Shown: in pieces, positions 53,385 to 61,842 of the stretch
Layout of the letters: each line of letters opens with the position of its first letter
Position numbering within the stretch: the first letter of the stretch is position 1
NCBI GenBank assembly: GCA_017529925.1
Contig: JAFXMZ010000020.1
Coordinates: forward strand, 25,612-89,611
Origin: Clostridiales bacterium
Lineage (GTDB): Bacteria > Bacillota > Clostridia > Saccharofermentanales > Saccharofermentanaceae
DNA: 64,000 nucleotides
Direction: 5' to 3'
The notes under the pieces: generated by a model
What the model was told of the DNA's origin: nothing
The model's input: the letters and a program-made list of their open reading frames with translations, nothing else
Database searches by the model: none
Position numbers and translations under genes: made by a program

Positions 53385-54847
53385 AATTCTTCCTCCTGTG
53401 CGAGCTCGAGTGCCTTGAGCGAGGCCTTTGCCTTGTTGATGCATTCACGGTATTCCATGGCGGGAACGGAATCTGCGACGATCCCCGCGCCGCTCCTGAC
53501 AAATACTTTGCCGTTCTTTTTGTATACGAGCCTGATCGCGATACAGGTATCCATATTACCCGTAAAATCGACATAGCCTATGGCACCGCCGTAGATGCCC
53601 CTCTTGTTATTTTCGATCTGACCGATGAGCTGGCATGCCCTGATCTTCGGAGCTCCCGAAAGTGTGCCTGCGGGAAGGACGGCCTCGATGGCGTCAAATG
53701 CGTCGCGGCCCTCGTCGATGACACCCCTTACGGTGGAACCGATGTGCATTACGTGGGAGAATCTTTCGATCGAATGGAGCTTCTCGACCTCTACAGTTCC
53801 GAACTTGCTTATCTTTCCGAGGTCGTTCCTTCCGAGATCGACGAGCATATTATGTTCCGCAAGTTCTTTCTCATCGCGGAGAAGATCGCGCTCAAGAGCC
53901 AGGTCCTCGGCTTCCGTGCGTCCCCTCGGTCTCGTTCCGGCCAGAGGGAATGTATGGAGGATCCCGTCCTGAAGTTTTACAAGTGTCTCGGGCGATGCTC
54001 CGGCGACCTCAACGTCGGTACCGGAAAAATAGAACATATAAGGCGAGGGATTGATCGTGCGAAGCATCCTGTATGTATTGAGAAGGCTCCCTTCGAAAGG
54101 CGCGCTCAGCCTGTTCGACAGGACGATCTGGAAGATGTCGCCTTCCTTTATATGTTCCTTTGCCTTAACGACCATATCGCAGAATGTCTCCTCATCAAAC
54201 AAAGGCTCGACATCCCCGAGGAGCTTTCCGCCTTTTTCCTCTTTCTTGGAACCGTTCCTTAAAAGATCCGCCAGGAGCTTTATATCCCTTACGGCCCTGT
54301 TATATTCGACCTCTATATCGGCGAGCTTCATATTAGCGATAAGGATTATCTTCTGTTTCAGGTTGTCGAATGCGATGACCTTGTCGAAGAGCATCAGGTC
54401 CACATCCTTAAAGCCTTCCGAGTCGTCTGTATCGGTCTTAACGGAGGGCTCGCTGTAGCTGAGATAGTCATATGAGAAATAGCCGACGAGGCCGCCCGTG
54501 AAGGGAGGAAGATACGAAAACCTGGGGCTTTTATATCTGCTCATGATGTCCCTAAGGAAAGATGAAGGATCGGTCGTCTTCATCTCTATGTCGTCAGCCT
54601 TCAGTATCCCGTCGCGGCATGTGATGAGCATCCTGGGCTCGAAGCCGAGGAAAGTATAACGTCCCCATGTCTCGTTTGCCTGTGCCGATTCGAGCATATA
54701 GCAGTGCGTGGAGATATTCTTCAGTATCTTCATCGTCTCGATCGGTGTAGTAAAGTCTGACAGGATCTCCGCGCTTACGGGAAGTACATCATACTTTCCG
54801 GTGCCGGCTATCCTCCTGACATCCTCAAGTGCAGGTCTTATTTCCAT
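53381..54847 (-). CDS. trpE: Anthranilate synthase component I
   Basis: Start 54847 follows GGAGGAG. The 488-residue enzyme has the chorismate-binding signatures PAGTLSGAPKIRA and DTCIAIR, and converts chorismate to anthranilate. The N-terminal part has an LLES-like tryptophan feedback site (YMLESAQANETWGRY). Only trpE and trpG are present; the rest of the pathway is not in this operon. The UGG-specific T-box supports TrpE rather than PabB. Confidence 0.94.
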   Translation of the reverse strand: MEIRPALEDVRRIAGTGKYDVLPVSAEILSDFTTPIETMKILKNISTHCYMLESAQANETWGRYTFLGFEPRMLITCRDGILKADDIEMKTTDPSSFLRDIMSRYKSPRFSYLPPFTGGLVGYFSYDYLSYSEPSVKTDTDDSEGFKDVDLMLFDKVIAFDNLKQKIILIANMKLADIEVEYNRAVRDIKLLADLLRNGSKKEEKGGKLLGDVEPLFDEETFCDMVVKAKEHIKEGDIFQIVLSNRLSAPFEGSLLNTYRMLRTINPSPYMFYFSGTDVEVAGASPETLVKLQDGILHTFPLAGTRPRGRTEAEDLALERDLLRDEKELAEHNMLVDLGRNDLGKISKFGTVEVEKLHSIERFSHVMHIGSTVRGVIDEGRDAFDAIEAVLPAGTLSGAPKIRACQLIGQIENNKRGIYGGAIGYVDFTGNMDTCIAIRLVYKKNGKVFVRSGAGIVADSVPAMEYRECINKAKASLKALELAQEEEL

Positions 54848-54861
54848 CTTCTCCTCCTTCT

Positions 54862-55140
54862 TGAGGGCAAATAAAAACGCCCTCAACAGATATGATCTGT
54901 CAAGGACGAATAATAACTTATCCGCGGTGCCACCTTGATTCACGGCGCGATGCCGTACGCTTGTCAGGATACTGACATATCCCCGGCCTTTAACGGTGCC
55001 CTCCGTCGCAGAATACTCTGTATCGCTACATTTGACTGCGCCCTCCGCGGTCCATTTGCCGGCCTGTTTCTTACCTGACTTCCATCGCCGCAGGCTCTCT
55101 GTTAAGGCATTACCGACGTTATCTCCGCTTCAACGGTTTC
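54862..55140 (-). promoter_or_regulatory. Tryptophan T-box leader of trpEG
   Basis: Read on the minus strand, the leader has the stem I AGAGAGCC distal element, a UGG specifier at 55055-55053 followed by ACCGCGG, and the T-box sequence AAGGTGGCACCGCG at 54937-54924. Antiterminator arms TCAAGG/CCTTGA compete with an 11-bp terminator stem (54882-54892 with 54896-54906) followed by TTTTT. Uncharged tRNA-Trp should turn trpEG on. Confidence 0.95.
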
Positions 55141-55154
55141 ACATATGGGGTAAA

Positions 55155-55183
55155 TCTAACATACGGCAGAGGGGATTGTAAAT
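55155..55183 (-). promoter_or_regulatory. trpEG promoter
   Basis: On the minus strand, TTTACA (55183-55178), 17 bases, and TTAGAT (55160-55155) lie just upstream of the T-box. Confidence 0.65.
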
Positions 55184-55232
55184 AGCAAATATTTGCTCAC
55201 GGTAAGTTTTTGCCCTTCGAAAAACACATCCT

Positions 55233-55261
55233 TTGAGTCGTTCGGTTTTAGGATGTATAAT
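55233..55261 (+). promoter_or_regulatory. Promoter of the 5TM-SpoIIE phosphatase gene
   Basis: TTGAGT (55233-55238), a 17-base spacer and TATAAT (55256-55261). Confidence 0.7.
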
Positions 55262-55325
55262 AATAGCAGTCTGATCGGGGAGAACGGCGGGGAAATGAAA
55301 CTTTCCGTAAGTCCGTGCGGTATAT

Positions 55326-56672
55326 ATGGAAGACCTGTTTACAAAGATGATCGGCACTCTGGCCGTAATACTCGTCGTTTCCGCATTTATCGGCGGAAGC
55401 GATAAGTTTTCCATCTTCAACAAGGAAGAGAAGGATATAAGATATTCTCTCCTTGCAGGACTCCTCGGAGGTCTTTTCGGCGTATACGGAAACATCTCAG
55501 GCATCCCGATGAACGGAGCGGTCATATCTGTCAGGGACATAGGACCCATGATCGCCGGTTTTATGGGAGGTCCCATCGGAGGAGTGTTCGCGGGTCTTCT
55601 CGCCGCAGTCCACCGAATAACGATGGGAGGAGACTTTGCCTGGGCTTGTGCAGTCGCTACCGTGTCCATAGGTTTCATCTGCGGCATCATGTACGATAAG
55701 CACGGAGAGAAGCTTGCTCATCCGCTCCTGTCATTTATCACCGGAGTCGTGATGGAAACATTGCATCTCTGTATAGTCCTCATAATGGTCAAGCCTTTCA
55801 GTCTGGCATTCGAGACGGTAAAGACGATCTTTATCCCGTTCCTCATCGTAAACGGACTCGGCATCACGATGATGATATCCGTCATCGTCTATACGATCAA
55901 CCAGAGGAAGCTCCAGTCCGACAGGGCGAGGCTCAAGTCGGAACTTGAGGTTGCAAATGTCATACAGCATTCACTCCTTCCCACATTGAACGAGCTCTAT
56001 CCGGGAAGGGACAATATCGATGTCAGTGCCTACATGAAGGCGGCTAAGGAAGTCGGCGGAGATTTCTACGACGTATTCTATGTTGATAATGACAGGCTCT
56101 GTTTCCTGATCGGCGACGTATCGGGCAAGGGAGTTCCCGCGGCGCTCTTCATGGCTTCGGCAAAGATAGTCCTTCAGAACTGCATACGTGACATATCCAG
56201 TCTCGGTCCTGCAGTCGAAGCTGCCAATACCGTTCTCTGTTCAAAGAACGAAGCGGAGATGTTCGTAACGGTATGGGTCGGTGTCCTCGATCTGAATACC
56301 AGGGAACTGACCTATGTATGCGCCGGACATAACCCGCCTGTCCTTGTTTCGGACGGAAGAGCCGAATTTGTTAAGGGCAAGAGGTGCTTTGTTGTCGGAG
56401 GCATGGAGGATATGCCTTACTCGGAGAATAAGGTCCAGCTCAAGGACGGCGACATTATGCTCCTCTACACAGACGGCGTAGTTGAAGCCGAGAATGCAGG
56501 TCATGAACTCTATGGTGATACGAGACTTCTCGGAGGCCTCGGAAGCCTTGGAAGCTCCGACAGATATGATTCAAAAGGGATCATCAGCAAGGTCGAGACG
56601 TCAGTTGCAAACTTTGTCAATGACAACAGCCAGTTTGACGACATGACGATGCTCTGCTTCAAGTTAAAGTAG
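55326..56672 (+). CDS. 5TM-LYT sensor SpoIIE-family phosphatase
   Basis: The 448-residue protein has a LytS-like 5TMR region (about 1-195: GPMIAGFMGGPIGGVFAGLLAAVHR, with GGDFAWACA) and a PP2C domain (about 220-448: IQHSLLP, GGDFYDVF, GDVSGKGVPAALFM, CAGHNPP, LYTDGVVEA, FDDMTML). It probably couples a cell-envelope or nucleotide signal to dephosphorylation of an antagonist protein. ATG 55326 itself has no clear ribosome site; a short upstream frame starting at 55295 does. Confidence 0.92.
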   Translation: MEDLFTKMIGTLAVILVVSAFIGGSDKFSIFNKEEKDIRYSLLAGLLGGLFGVYGNISGIPMNGAVISVRDIGPMIAGFMGGPIGGVFAGLLAAVHRITMGGDFAWACAVATVSIGFICGIMYDKHGEKLAHPLLSFITGVVMETLHLCIVLIMVKPFSLAFETVKTIFIPFLIVNGLGITMMISVIVYTINQRKLQSDRARLKSELEVANVIQHSLLPTLNELYPGRDNIDVSAYMKAAKEVGGDFYDVFYVDNDRLCFLIGDVSGKGVPAALFMASAKIVLQNCIRDISSLGPAVEAANTVLCSKNEAEMFVTVWVGVLDLNTRELTYVCAGHNPPVLVSDGRAEFVKGKRCFVVGGMEDMPYSENKVQLKDGDIMLLYTDGVVEAENAGHELYGDTRLLGGLGSLGSSDRYDSKGIISKVETSVANFVNDNSQFDDMTMLCFKLK

Positions 56673-56702
56673 ATCCTATCTCAGGGATATCTATCCTGAC
56701 AG

Positions 56703-57848
56703 TCAGAGATGATATAACACGGCAAAAAGCACATACAGCGCCGCGAGGAAGACTATGTTCAGGATAGAAAATGCGATGATGTAGGTTCTGATCTTTCCGC
56801 CGCTTTTCGATGTGTGCGACGCATAGAACTTATATGTGATAAGACTTGCCATGCTGGCGATGAGCGTTCCGAGTCCGCCGAGGTTTGTGCCTATGGCGAG
56901 GAGGTTTCCTTCAGTCGAGAAAGCCGAGAGGAGCATGGCAGCGGGAACGTTGCTGATCACCTGCGAAGACATGATCGCCGCCTCGGCGGGGTGTGATGAG
57001 ACGACCGACGAGAAGAGATCGGAGATCGGCTCTATCCTTCCTATATTGCCTATAAGGACGAAGAAGAAGATGAATGTCAGGAGGAGTGCATAGTCGACCT
57101 TTTTAAATGCCTGACGGTCGAAGATCAGCATCGTGACGACAGCGATGCCGAGCATGATCCTCCAGTCGATAAGACCTGCCACGGTCAGCGCACATACGAT
57201 AAAGACAAGGAAATATATGAGTGCTCTCTTCCTGTCGGGGAAGGGGTGCAATGAAGACGTGCGAGACGTTTCGGGAGCCCTGCCCGATCTTCTCATGAAG
57301 ATGAAGACGCCGCCGACCGTAAGTACGAAAGAGAGCGCCGAGAACGGGAGCATCATCCACAGGAATCCCGGAAGGGACATCCCGTAACGTGTATAAAGAT
57401 AAAGGTTCTGCGGATTGCCGATGGGGGTCAGCATCGAGCCGAGGTTCGTTCCGATCGTCATGAGTATGAGAGTGTACATGAGATCGCGTTCAGTGCCTAT
57501 CATGCCCAGGACTGTTATCGCAAAAGGAACGAGCGTCACCAGCGTGACGTCATTAGTCAGCAGCATCGCCATGAAAAAGGAAAGGATCACGAGAACGAGC
57601 GATACTCCGCGCGGTGTCCTGACCCTTCCGAGGAGCCTGTCGGTCATATAGTCGAAAGCACCTATGTTGACAAAAGCTCCCACGACGATCATGAGCGAGC
57701 CGAGGATAGCCAAGACGCGCAGGTCGATATACCCGACGTATTCCGCGTCAGGCAGTACAAAAAGGCAGGATATCAGTGCCAGAAAGCCTGATATCAGCAG
57801 TATCGGATCCTTGTGAAACAGTCTCTTCAGTATTTCCATCCGTGACAT
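56703..57848 (-). CDS. ArsB/CitM-type anion permease
   Basis: With the start at 57848, the 381-residue protein has 10 or so TM segments and ArsB/NhaD-like motifs (LLTNDVTLVTLVPFA, GTNLGSMLTPIGNPQNL, SNVPAAMLLS, GTNLGGLGTLIAS). It likely exchanges an anion, or Na+ for H+; arsenite is only one option. It is divergent from the amidase gene with overlapping -10 elements. Confidence 0.85.
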   Translation of the reverse strand: MSRMEILKRLFHKDPILLISGFLALISCLFVLPDAEYVGYIDLRVLAILGSLMIVVGAFVNIGAFDYMTDRLLGRVRTPRGVSLVLVILSFFMAMLLTNDVTLVTLVPFAITVLGMIGTERDLMYTLILMTIGTNLGSMLTPIGNPQNLYLYTRYGMSLPGFLWMMLPFSALSFVLTVGGVFIFMRRSGRAPETSRTSSLHPFPDRKRALIYFLVFIVCALTVAGLIDWRIMLGIAVVTMLIFDRQAFKKVDYALLLTFIFFFVLIGNIGRIEPISDLFSSVVSSHPAEAAIMSSQVISNVPAAMLLSAFSTEGNLLAIGTNLGGLGTLIASMASLITYKFYASHTSKSGGKIRTYIIAFSILNIVFLAALYVLFAVLYHL

Positions 57849-57904
57849 GATACAACTAAGGCGTGATATAATCAAAACAAAAATCGGAAAAAGGGAGATC
57901 AGAG

Positions 57905-59410
57905 ATGAAAAAAACGTCCCTGTCGAAAAGGATCTTATCAATACTTACCGCGGCCGTCATGCTATTTACAATGACGGGAGCGGCATCCGCTGAACCCTCA
58001 TCACAGAGCGGCAGCGACGGAGTCGAAGGATTCGTAAAGAGGCTGTACTCCATTGCACTCGGCAGGGAGGCTGATCCGGCGGGACTTAACGACTGGTCAT
58101 CCCAGCTCCGCGATAAGCGGGCCACAGGCGTATCAGTCGCATACGGATTCATCTTCAGTCCCGAATATACGAACAGGGAGAAGACAGATGAGGAATCCGT
58201 AGAGCTCATGTACAGGATGTTCTTCGGAAGAGAGTCCGATCCTACCGGAAAGGCATACTGGCTCAAGATGCTCTCCGAGAATGAGGGTGATGCCGGAAGG
58301 ATCAAGCTTTTCGAGGGGTTTGCCAATTCGAAGGAATTCAGGCAGATATGTGATTCATACGGAGTGGTAAGGGGTGTTTATATACCCACTCTTGAATACA
58401 AGACCACCGGCAAGACAGAGCTGTTCGTAAACAGGCTCTATGAGATCGTTCTCGGCCGCGGATGCGATGACACGGGAATGAGAGACTGGACGGTAAAGCT
58501 CATCAACAAGCAGATCTCAGGTACGGAAGCGGCATACGGATTCTTTGCGAGCCAGGAGTATCTCGGCAGGAACAGATCTGATGAGGAATATGTCGAAGAC
58601 CTCTATCTGGCTTTCCTCGGAAGGGCTTCTGATGCATCCGGCAAGGCAGGCTGGGTCGAAAAGCTGAAGAACGGCGATTCGAGGCTCTCGGTATTTAACG
58701 GCTTCCAGGGCTCTCAGGAATTCCTCGGTATATGCAGCGATTACGGCATCGACAGGGGTGACCCGATAAGGGAAAAGACGGGAAAGACAGTCTGTATCGA
58801 TCCGGGTCATTCGTCTGTGATAGCTCCCGGGTATGTTCCTCTGGGTCCCGGTTCCTCTGAGCAGAAGCTCGCCGATGCGTCCGGTACATACGGAAGATGG
58901 AGCGGACTCAAGGAATATGAGCTCACCATGATCGTATCTAACAAGCTCAAGACAGAACTCGAATCGAGAGGATACGAAGTCATAATGACAAGGTATGACA
59001 ACAATACTCCCGTCGACTGCGTGACGCGTGCCGAGATCGCCAATAAGGGCGCGGATATAATGGTCAGGATCCATGCGGACGCGCTGTCGTCCTCCTCCGC
59101 GAACGGAGCCGTTGCTATCTGCATCTCTCCGAGCAACCCGTGGAATCCGCAGACATATAGCGGATCGAGGCTCCTGGCCGACTGTCTTATCGGGCGTTAC
59201 TGCAGCACTACGGGCATCAGGAACCGCGGTGTATCGGAGCAGAACGATATGACCGGCAATAACTGGAGCAAGGTGCCGTGCGTTCTTTTCGAAATGGGAT
59301 TCATGACTAATCAGAGCGATGACCTTAATATGGCGGATGCTTCCTTCCAGACCAAGATGGTGAAGGGGCTTGCCGACGGTATAGATCTTTATTTTGAAAA
59401 GGCAGGATAA
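57905..59410 (+). CDS. Secreted N-acetylmuramoyl-L-alanine amidase with DUF4214 repeats
   Basis: A signal peptide (about 1-28) precedes four DUF4214-type helical units (about 37-285, each with LYxxxLGRexD..G..W). The C-terminal 205 residues are an Amidase_3 domain with zinc ligands His302 in DPGHS, Glu in GLKEYE, His in VRIHAD, and catalytic Glu in LFEMGFM. It cleaves cell-wall peptidoglycan. DUF4214 repeats may bind surface polymers. The fructokinase gene starts 5 bases after. Confidence 0.93.
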   Translation: MKKTSLSKRILSILTAAVMLFTMTGAASAEPSSQSGSDGVEGFVKRLYSIALGREADPAGLNDWSSQLRDKRATGVSVAYGFIFSPEYTNREKTDEESVELMYRMFFGRESDPTGKAYWLKMLSENEGDAGRIKLFEGFANSKEFRQICDSYGVVRGVYIPTLEYKTTGKTELFVNRLYEIVLGRGCDDTGMRDWTVKLINKQISGTEAAYGFFASQEYLGRNRSDEEYVEDLYLAFLGRASDASGKAGWVEKLKNGDSRLSVFNGFQGSQEFLGICSDYGIDRGDPIREKTGKTVCIDPGHSSVIAPGYVPLGPGSSEQKLADASGTYGRWSGLKEYELTMIVSNKLKTELESRGYEVIMTRYDNNTPVDCVTRAEIANKGADIMVRIHADALSSSSANGAVAICISPSNPWNPQTYSGSRLLADCLIGRYCSTTGIRNRGVSEQNDMTGNNWSKVPCVLFEMGFMTNQSDDLNMADASFQTKMVKGLADGIDLYFEKAG

Positions 59411-59415
59411 CGGAC

Positions 59416-60345
59416 ATGATCTATACCCTGACACCCAATCCGTCACTTGACCTTCTTTGCTTCTGCGATGGTTTTGCGGCAGGAAAGATAAACCGCGCTT
59501 CCAGGCAGGTCGTCTTGCCCGGCGGCAAGGGGATCAATGTTTCTCTGGTCCTGAAAGAACTCGGCATCGACAGCACGGTCCTCGGGTTCGAAGCGGGCTT
59601 CTCAGGACAGGAGATCAGGAGGATGCTCGCCGATAACGGGATAAAGGAAGAGCTGGTCCATGTCGATTCCGGATGCTCGCGGATAAACGTCAAGATATCC
59701 TCTGATACAGAGACCGAACTGAACGGTCCGGGACCTGACATAGACGACAGTGCGGTGAAGGCACTTATGACGCGTCTGGACCACCTCGAAAAGAGTGACA
59801 TCCTCATTATGTCGGGAAGTATCCCTTCCTCGCTGGGAAGCTCATTCTGCGGCAATGTCGCAAGTCTTCTCGAAGAGTCGGGAGTCATGTTTGCAGCCGA
59901 TATCCCTGGAAAGGATCTCGGGAGTGTGATCCCGTATCAGCCGTTTGTCTTAAAGCCTAATTCGGATGAACTGGGAGAATACTACGGTACTTCGATCGAT
60001 ACCAGGGAGAAAGCGGCGGAATATGCGCTGAAGCTGCGCTCTGAGGGCGCTCATAATGTTATCGTGTCGATGGGTGCTGATGGTGCCGTAATGGCATCCG
60101 ACGACGAAAATGTTTACGCGGCTGATGCGCTTACCGGCGATGTCGTTAATACCGTCGGCGCGGGGGATTCCATGCTCGCAGGTTTTGTAAGCGGTATATC
60201 GCGCGGAATGAACAGGGAGGATTCATTCAGGCTGGCAGTTGCTGCAGGAAGTGCCTGCGCATTTGGGGAAGGAACGGCAAAAGACGCTGAAACAGAGGCT
60301 CTTCTGCCCCATGTAAGCGTTTTCAGACTCGATACTTCTGCCTGA
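59416..60345 (+). CDS. fruK: 1-phosphofructokinase (PfkB family)
   Basis: The 309-residue kinase has TLTPNPSLDLLC, GGKGINVS, and GAGDSMLAGF (catalytic Asp). It phosphorylates fructose 1-phosphate to fructose 1,6-bisphosphate; tagatose 6-phosphate kinase is the close alternative. No fructose PTS or regulator is adjacent, unusual for fruK. It shares a transcript with the amidase. Confidence 0.88.
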   Translation: MIYTLTPNPSLDLLCFCDGFAAGKINRASRQVVLPGGKGINVSLVLKELGIDSTVLGFEAGFSGQEIRRMLADNGIKEELVHVDSGCSRINVKISSDTETELNGPGPDIDDSAVKALMTRLDHLEKSDILIMSGSIPSSLGSSFCGNVASLLEESGVMFAADIPGKDLGSVIPYQPFVLKPNSDELGEYYGTSIDTREKAAEYALKLRSEGAHNVIVSMGADGAVMASDDENVYAADALTGDVVNTVGAGDSMLAGFVSGISRGMNREDSFRLAVAAGSACAFGEGTAKDAETEALLPHVSVFRLDTSA

Positions 60346-60357
60346 CTTCACTTTATA

Positions 60358-60387
60358 TTGGAAAGTTTTCCGGATATGTGTTACAAT
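60358..60387 (+). promoter_or_regulatory. Promoter of the tRNA-Ser gene
   Basis: TTGGAA (60358-60363), 18 bases, and TACAAT (60382-60387). Confidence 0.6.
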
Positions 60388-60427
60388 TACGTCCTGACGG
60401 CGCAATAGCGCCTGATATATTCGGCAT

Positions 60428-60518
60428 GGAGAAGTACCCAAGAGGCCGAAGGGGAGGCTTTGCTAAAGCTTTAGGCGGGGCAACTCGCGCGAGGGTTCGA
60501 ATCCCTCCTTCTCCGCCA
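60428..60518 (+). tRNA. tRNA-Ser(GCU)
   Basis: A class II tRNA of 91 bases with long variable arm, 7-bp acceptor stem (GGAGAAG with CTTCTCC), anticodon GCU in TTGCTAA, T arm GAGGGTTCGAATCCCTC and encoded CCA. Its 3' end borders an integrase gene, so it is the likely attachment site. Confidence 0.95.
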
Positions 60519-60535
60519 TTTTTGGTTTTCTAAGA

Positions 60536-60571
60536 CCCTTGAAACGCTTGAGTTTCAGGGGTTTTAGTTTG
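60536..60571. terminator. Terminator between tRNA-Ser and the integrase
   Basis: A 10-bp stem (60536-60545 with 60552-60561, one wobble) is followed by TTTTAGTTTG on the plus strand. Confidence 0.8.
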
Positions 60572-60585
60572 TTTTGGAGCCTTCG

Positions 60586-60605
60586 TTTGACCAACTTTTT
60601 GACCA
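60586..60605. repeat. Tandem TTTGACCA repeat near the integrase end
   Basis: Two TTTGACCA copies 12 bases apart lie between the tRNA and the integrase; their position suits arm-type integrase sites. Confidence 0.5.
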
Positions 60606-60630
60606 CAATTACGAAGAGTTCCGGTGGGTT

Positions 60631-61794
60631 TTACGAGACTTTATTGATAAATCTCTGCATATTCATTGCAGATCTTTGCTTCATGGCCTTGTTGACATGC
60701 CCGTACTTGTCCAGTGTGAACGAAGCGGTCGCATGGCCAAGATTGTCCTGCAAAGTCTTGATATCGTCTCCGTTCTCAAGAGAAGCCACAGCATACGTGT
60801 GGCGAAGATCATGGAATCTTTTGTTCTCCAGTCCGAGCTCCGTGACGATCTTCTTGTAGTTGTTGTAAACGGTCGGATGACAGAGATGCCCGCCAAGCTC
60901 GTTGGTGAATACGAGATCCATGCCGTTGTCCCAGGCAGATCCGGCTTCACGGGCACATTCTTCCTGCCAGGCTTTCTGCTTCGCCAGAACCATCATTACC
61001 GAAGGTGCAATAGCAATCTCCCGTTCCTTACCATTCTTGGTAGAATCAAGGATATATGTCGCTCCCTTGTGGTGAGTACTCCTTCTGAGCTGCTTGTTTA
61101 TCAGGATAGTGTTGTTCTGCATATCGACACAATCCCATGTAAGCCCGAGGACTTCACCTTGCCTAAGACCGGTAAAAAGGGTAAGAAAAAAGATATTCCC
61201 GTACCTGTGTTCCTTGATAGCTTCCAGAAATCTCGTGATGTCCTCATCTTCGAGCGGCTCTATCTTGGGTTTCTTAACCTGCGGCAGGACGCATCGCTCT
61301 GTCGGATTCTGCCTGATCTCCCCGTCAAGATAAGCTCTCTCCAGCGCTCTGTGCAGAACTCCATGGATATTTCTGATCGTCTTGGCGGACAGATTTCTAT
61401 CCTGAAGGGAGTTGTAGAACTTCTGGACCCTTATCGTGGACAGTTCTTTGAGCTTTATGTTCCCAAGGCATGGGATAATATAATTCCTGCAGATCCCTGT
61501 ATATGAGTCATAGGTAAAGTCCTTAACACTAGGCCTCACATAGACTTCAAGCCAGTTAGTAAGCCAGTCAGACAGCCGGTACTTCGAAGGGGCAGTATAT
61601 GTTCCTTCATCGATCTCTCCGGTTATCTGAGTCAGCCTCTTTCTGACTTCATCCTGAGTTTTGCCGTAGATGGAATGCTTCTTGTACTTGCCGGCTCCGT
61701 CAACTTCACCGGTAGAGTATATGCCTTCCCATCTGCCGTCAGCTCTCTGCCTTATGCATCCGCTTCCGTTTGCATTTCTTTTCATTCGTGCCAT
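60631..61794 (-). CDS. int: Tyrosine recombinase (Tn916/phage-type integrase)
   Basis: The 387-residue protein has an AP2-like arm-binding start (GSGCIRQRADGRWEGIY), a SAM-like core-binding region and a catalytic domain with Arg in TGLRQGEVLGL, HDLRHTYA, and LGHATASFTLDKYGH containing His and Tyr. All catalytic residues are present. It ends toward tRNA-Ser(GCU), the classic site layout, so the element extends rightward past the window. Confidence 0.95.
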   Translation of the reverse strand: MARMKRNANGSGCIRQRADGRWEGIYSTGEVDGAGKYKKHSIYGKTQDEVRKRLTQITGEIDEGTYTAPSKYRLSDWLTNWLEVYVRPSVKDFTYDSYTGICRNYIIPCLGNIKLKELSTIRVQKFYNSLQDRNLSAKTIRNIHGVLHRALERAYLDGEIRQNPTERCVLPQVKKPKIEPLEDEDITRFLEAIKEHRYGNIFFLTLFTGLRQGEVLGLTWDCVDMQNNTILINKQLRRSTHHKGATYILDSTKNGKEREIAIAPSVMMVLAKQKAWQEECAREAGSAWDNGMDLVFTNELGGHLCHPTVYNNYKKIVTELGLENKRFHDLRHTYAVASLENGDDIKTLQDNLGHATASFTLDKYGHVNKAMKQRSAMNMQRFINKVS

Positions 61795-61842
61795 TATTCC
61801 TCCTTTCTTCCGATATACAAAACAAGCGAGCGGTCATCCCAC

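Noticed and set aside
53381..54847. Aminodeoxychorismate synthase (PabB)
   Set aside because: The UGG-specific T-box and the tryptophan-site-like N-terminus favour TrpE.
60428..60518. Second attachment site within the window
   Set aside because: I found no second copy of the tRNA 3' end to the right; the element probably extends beyond the edge.
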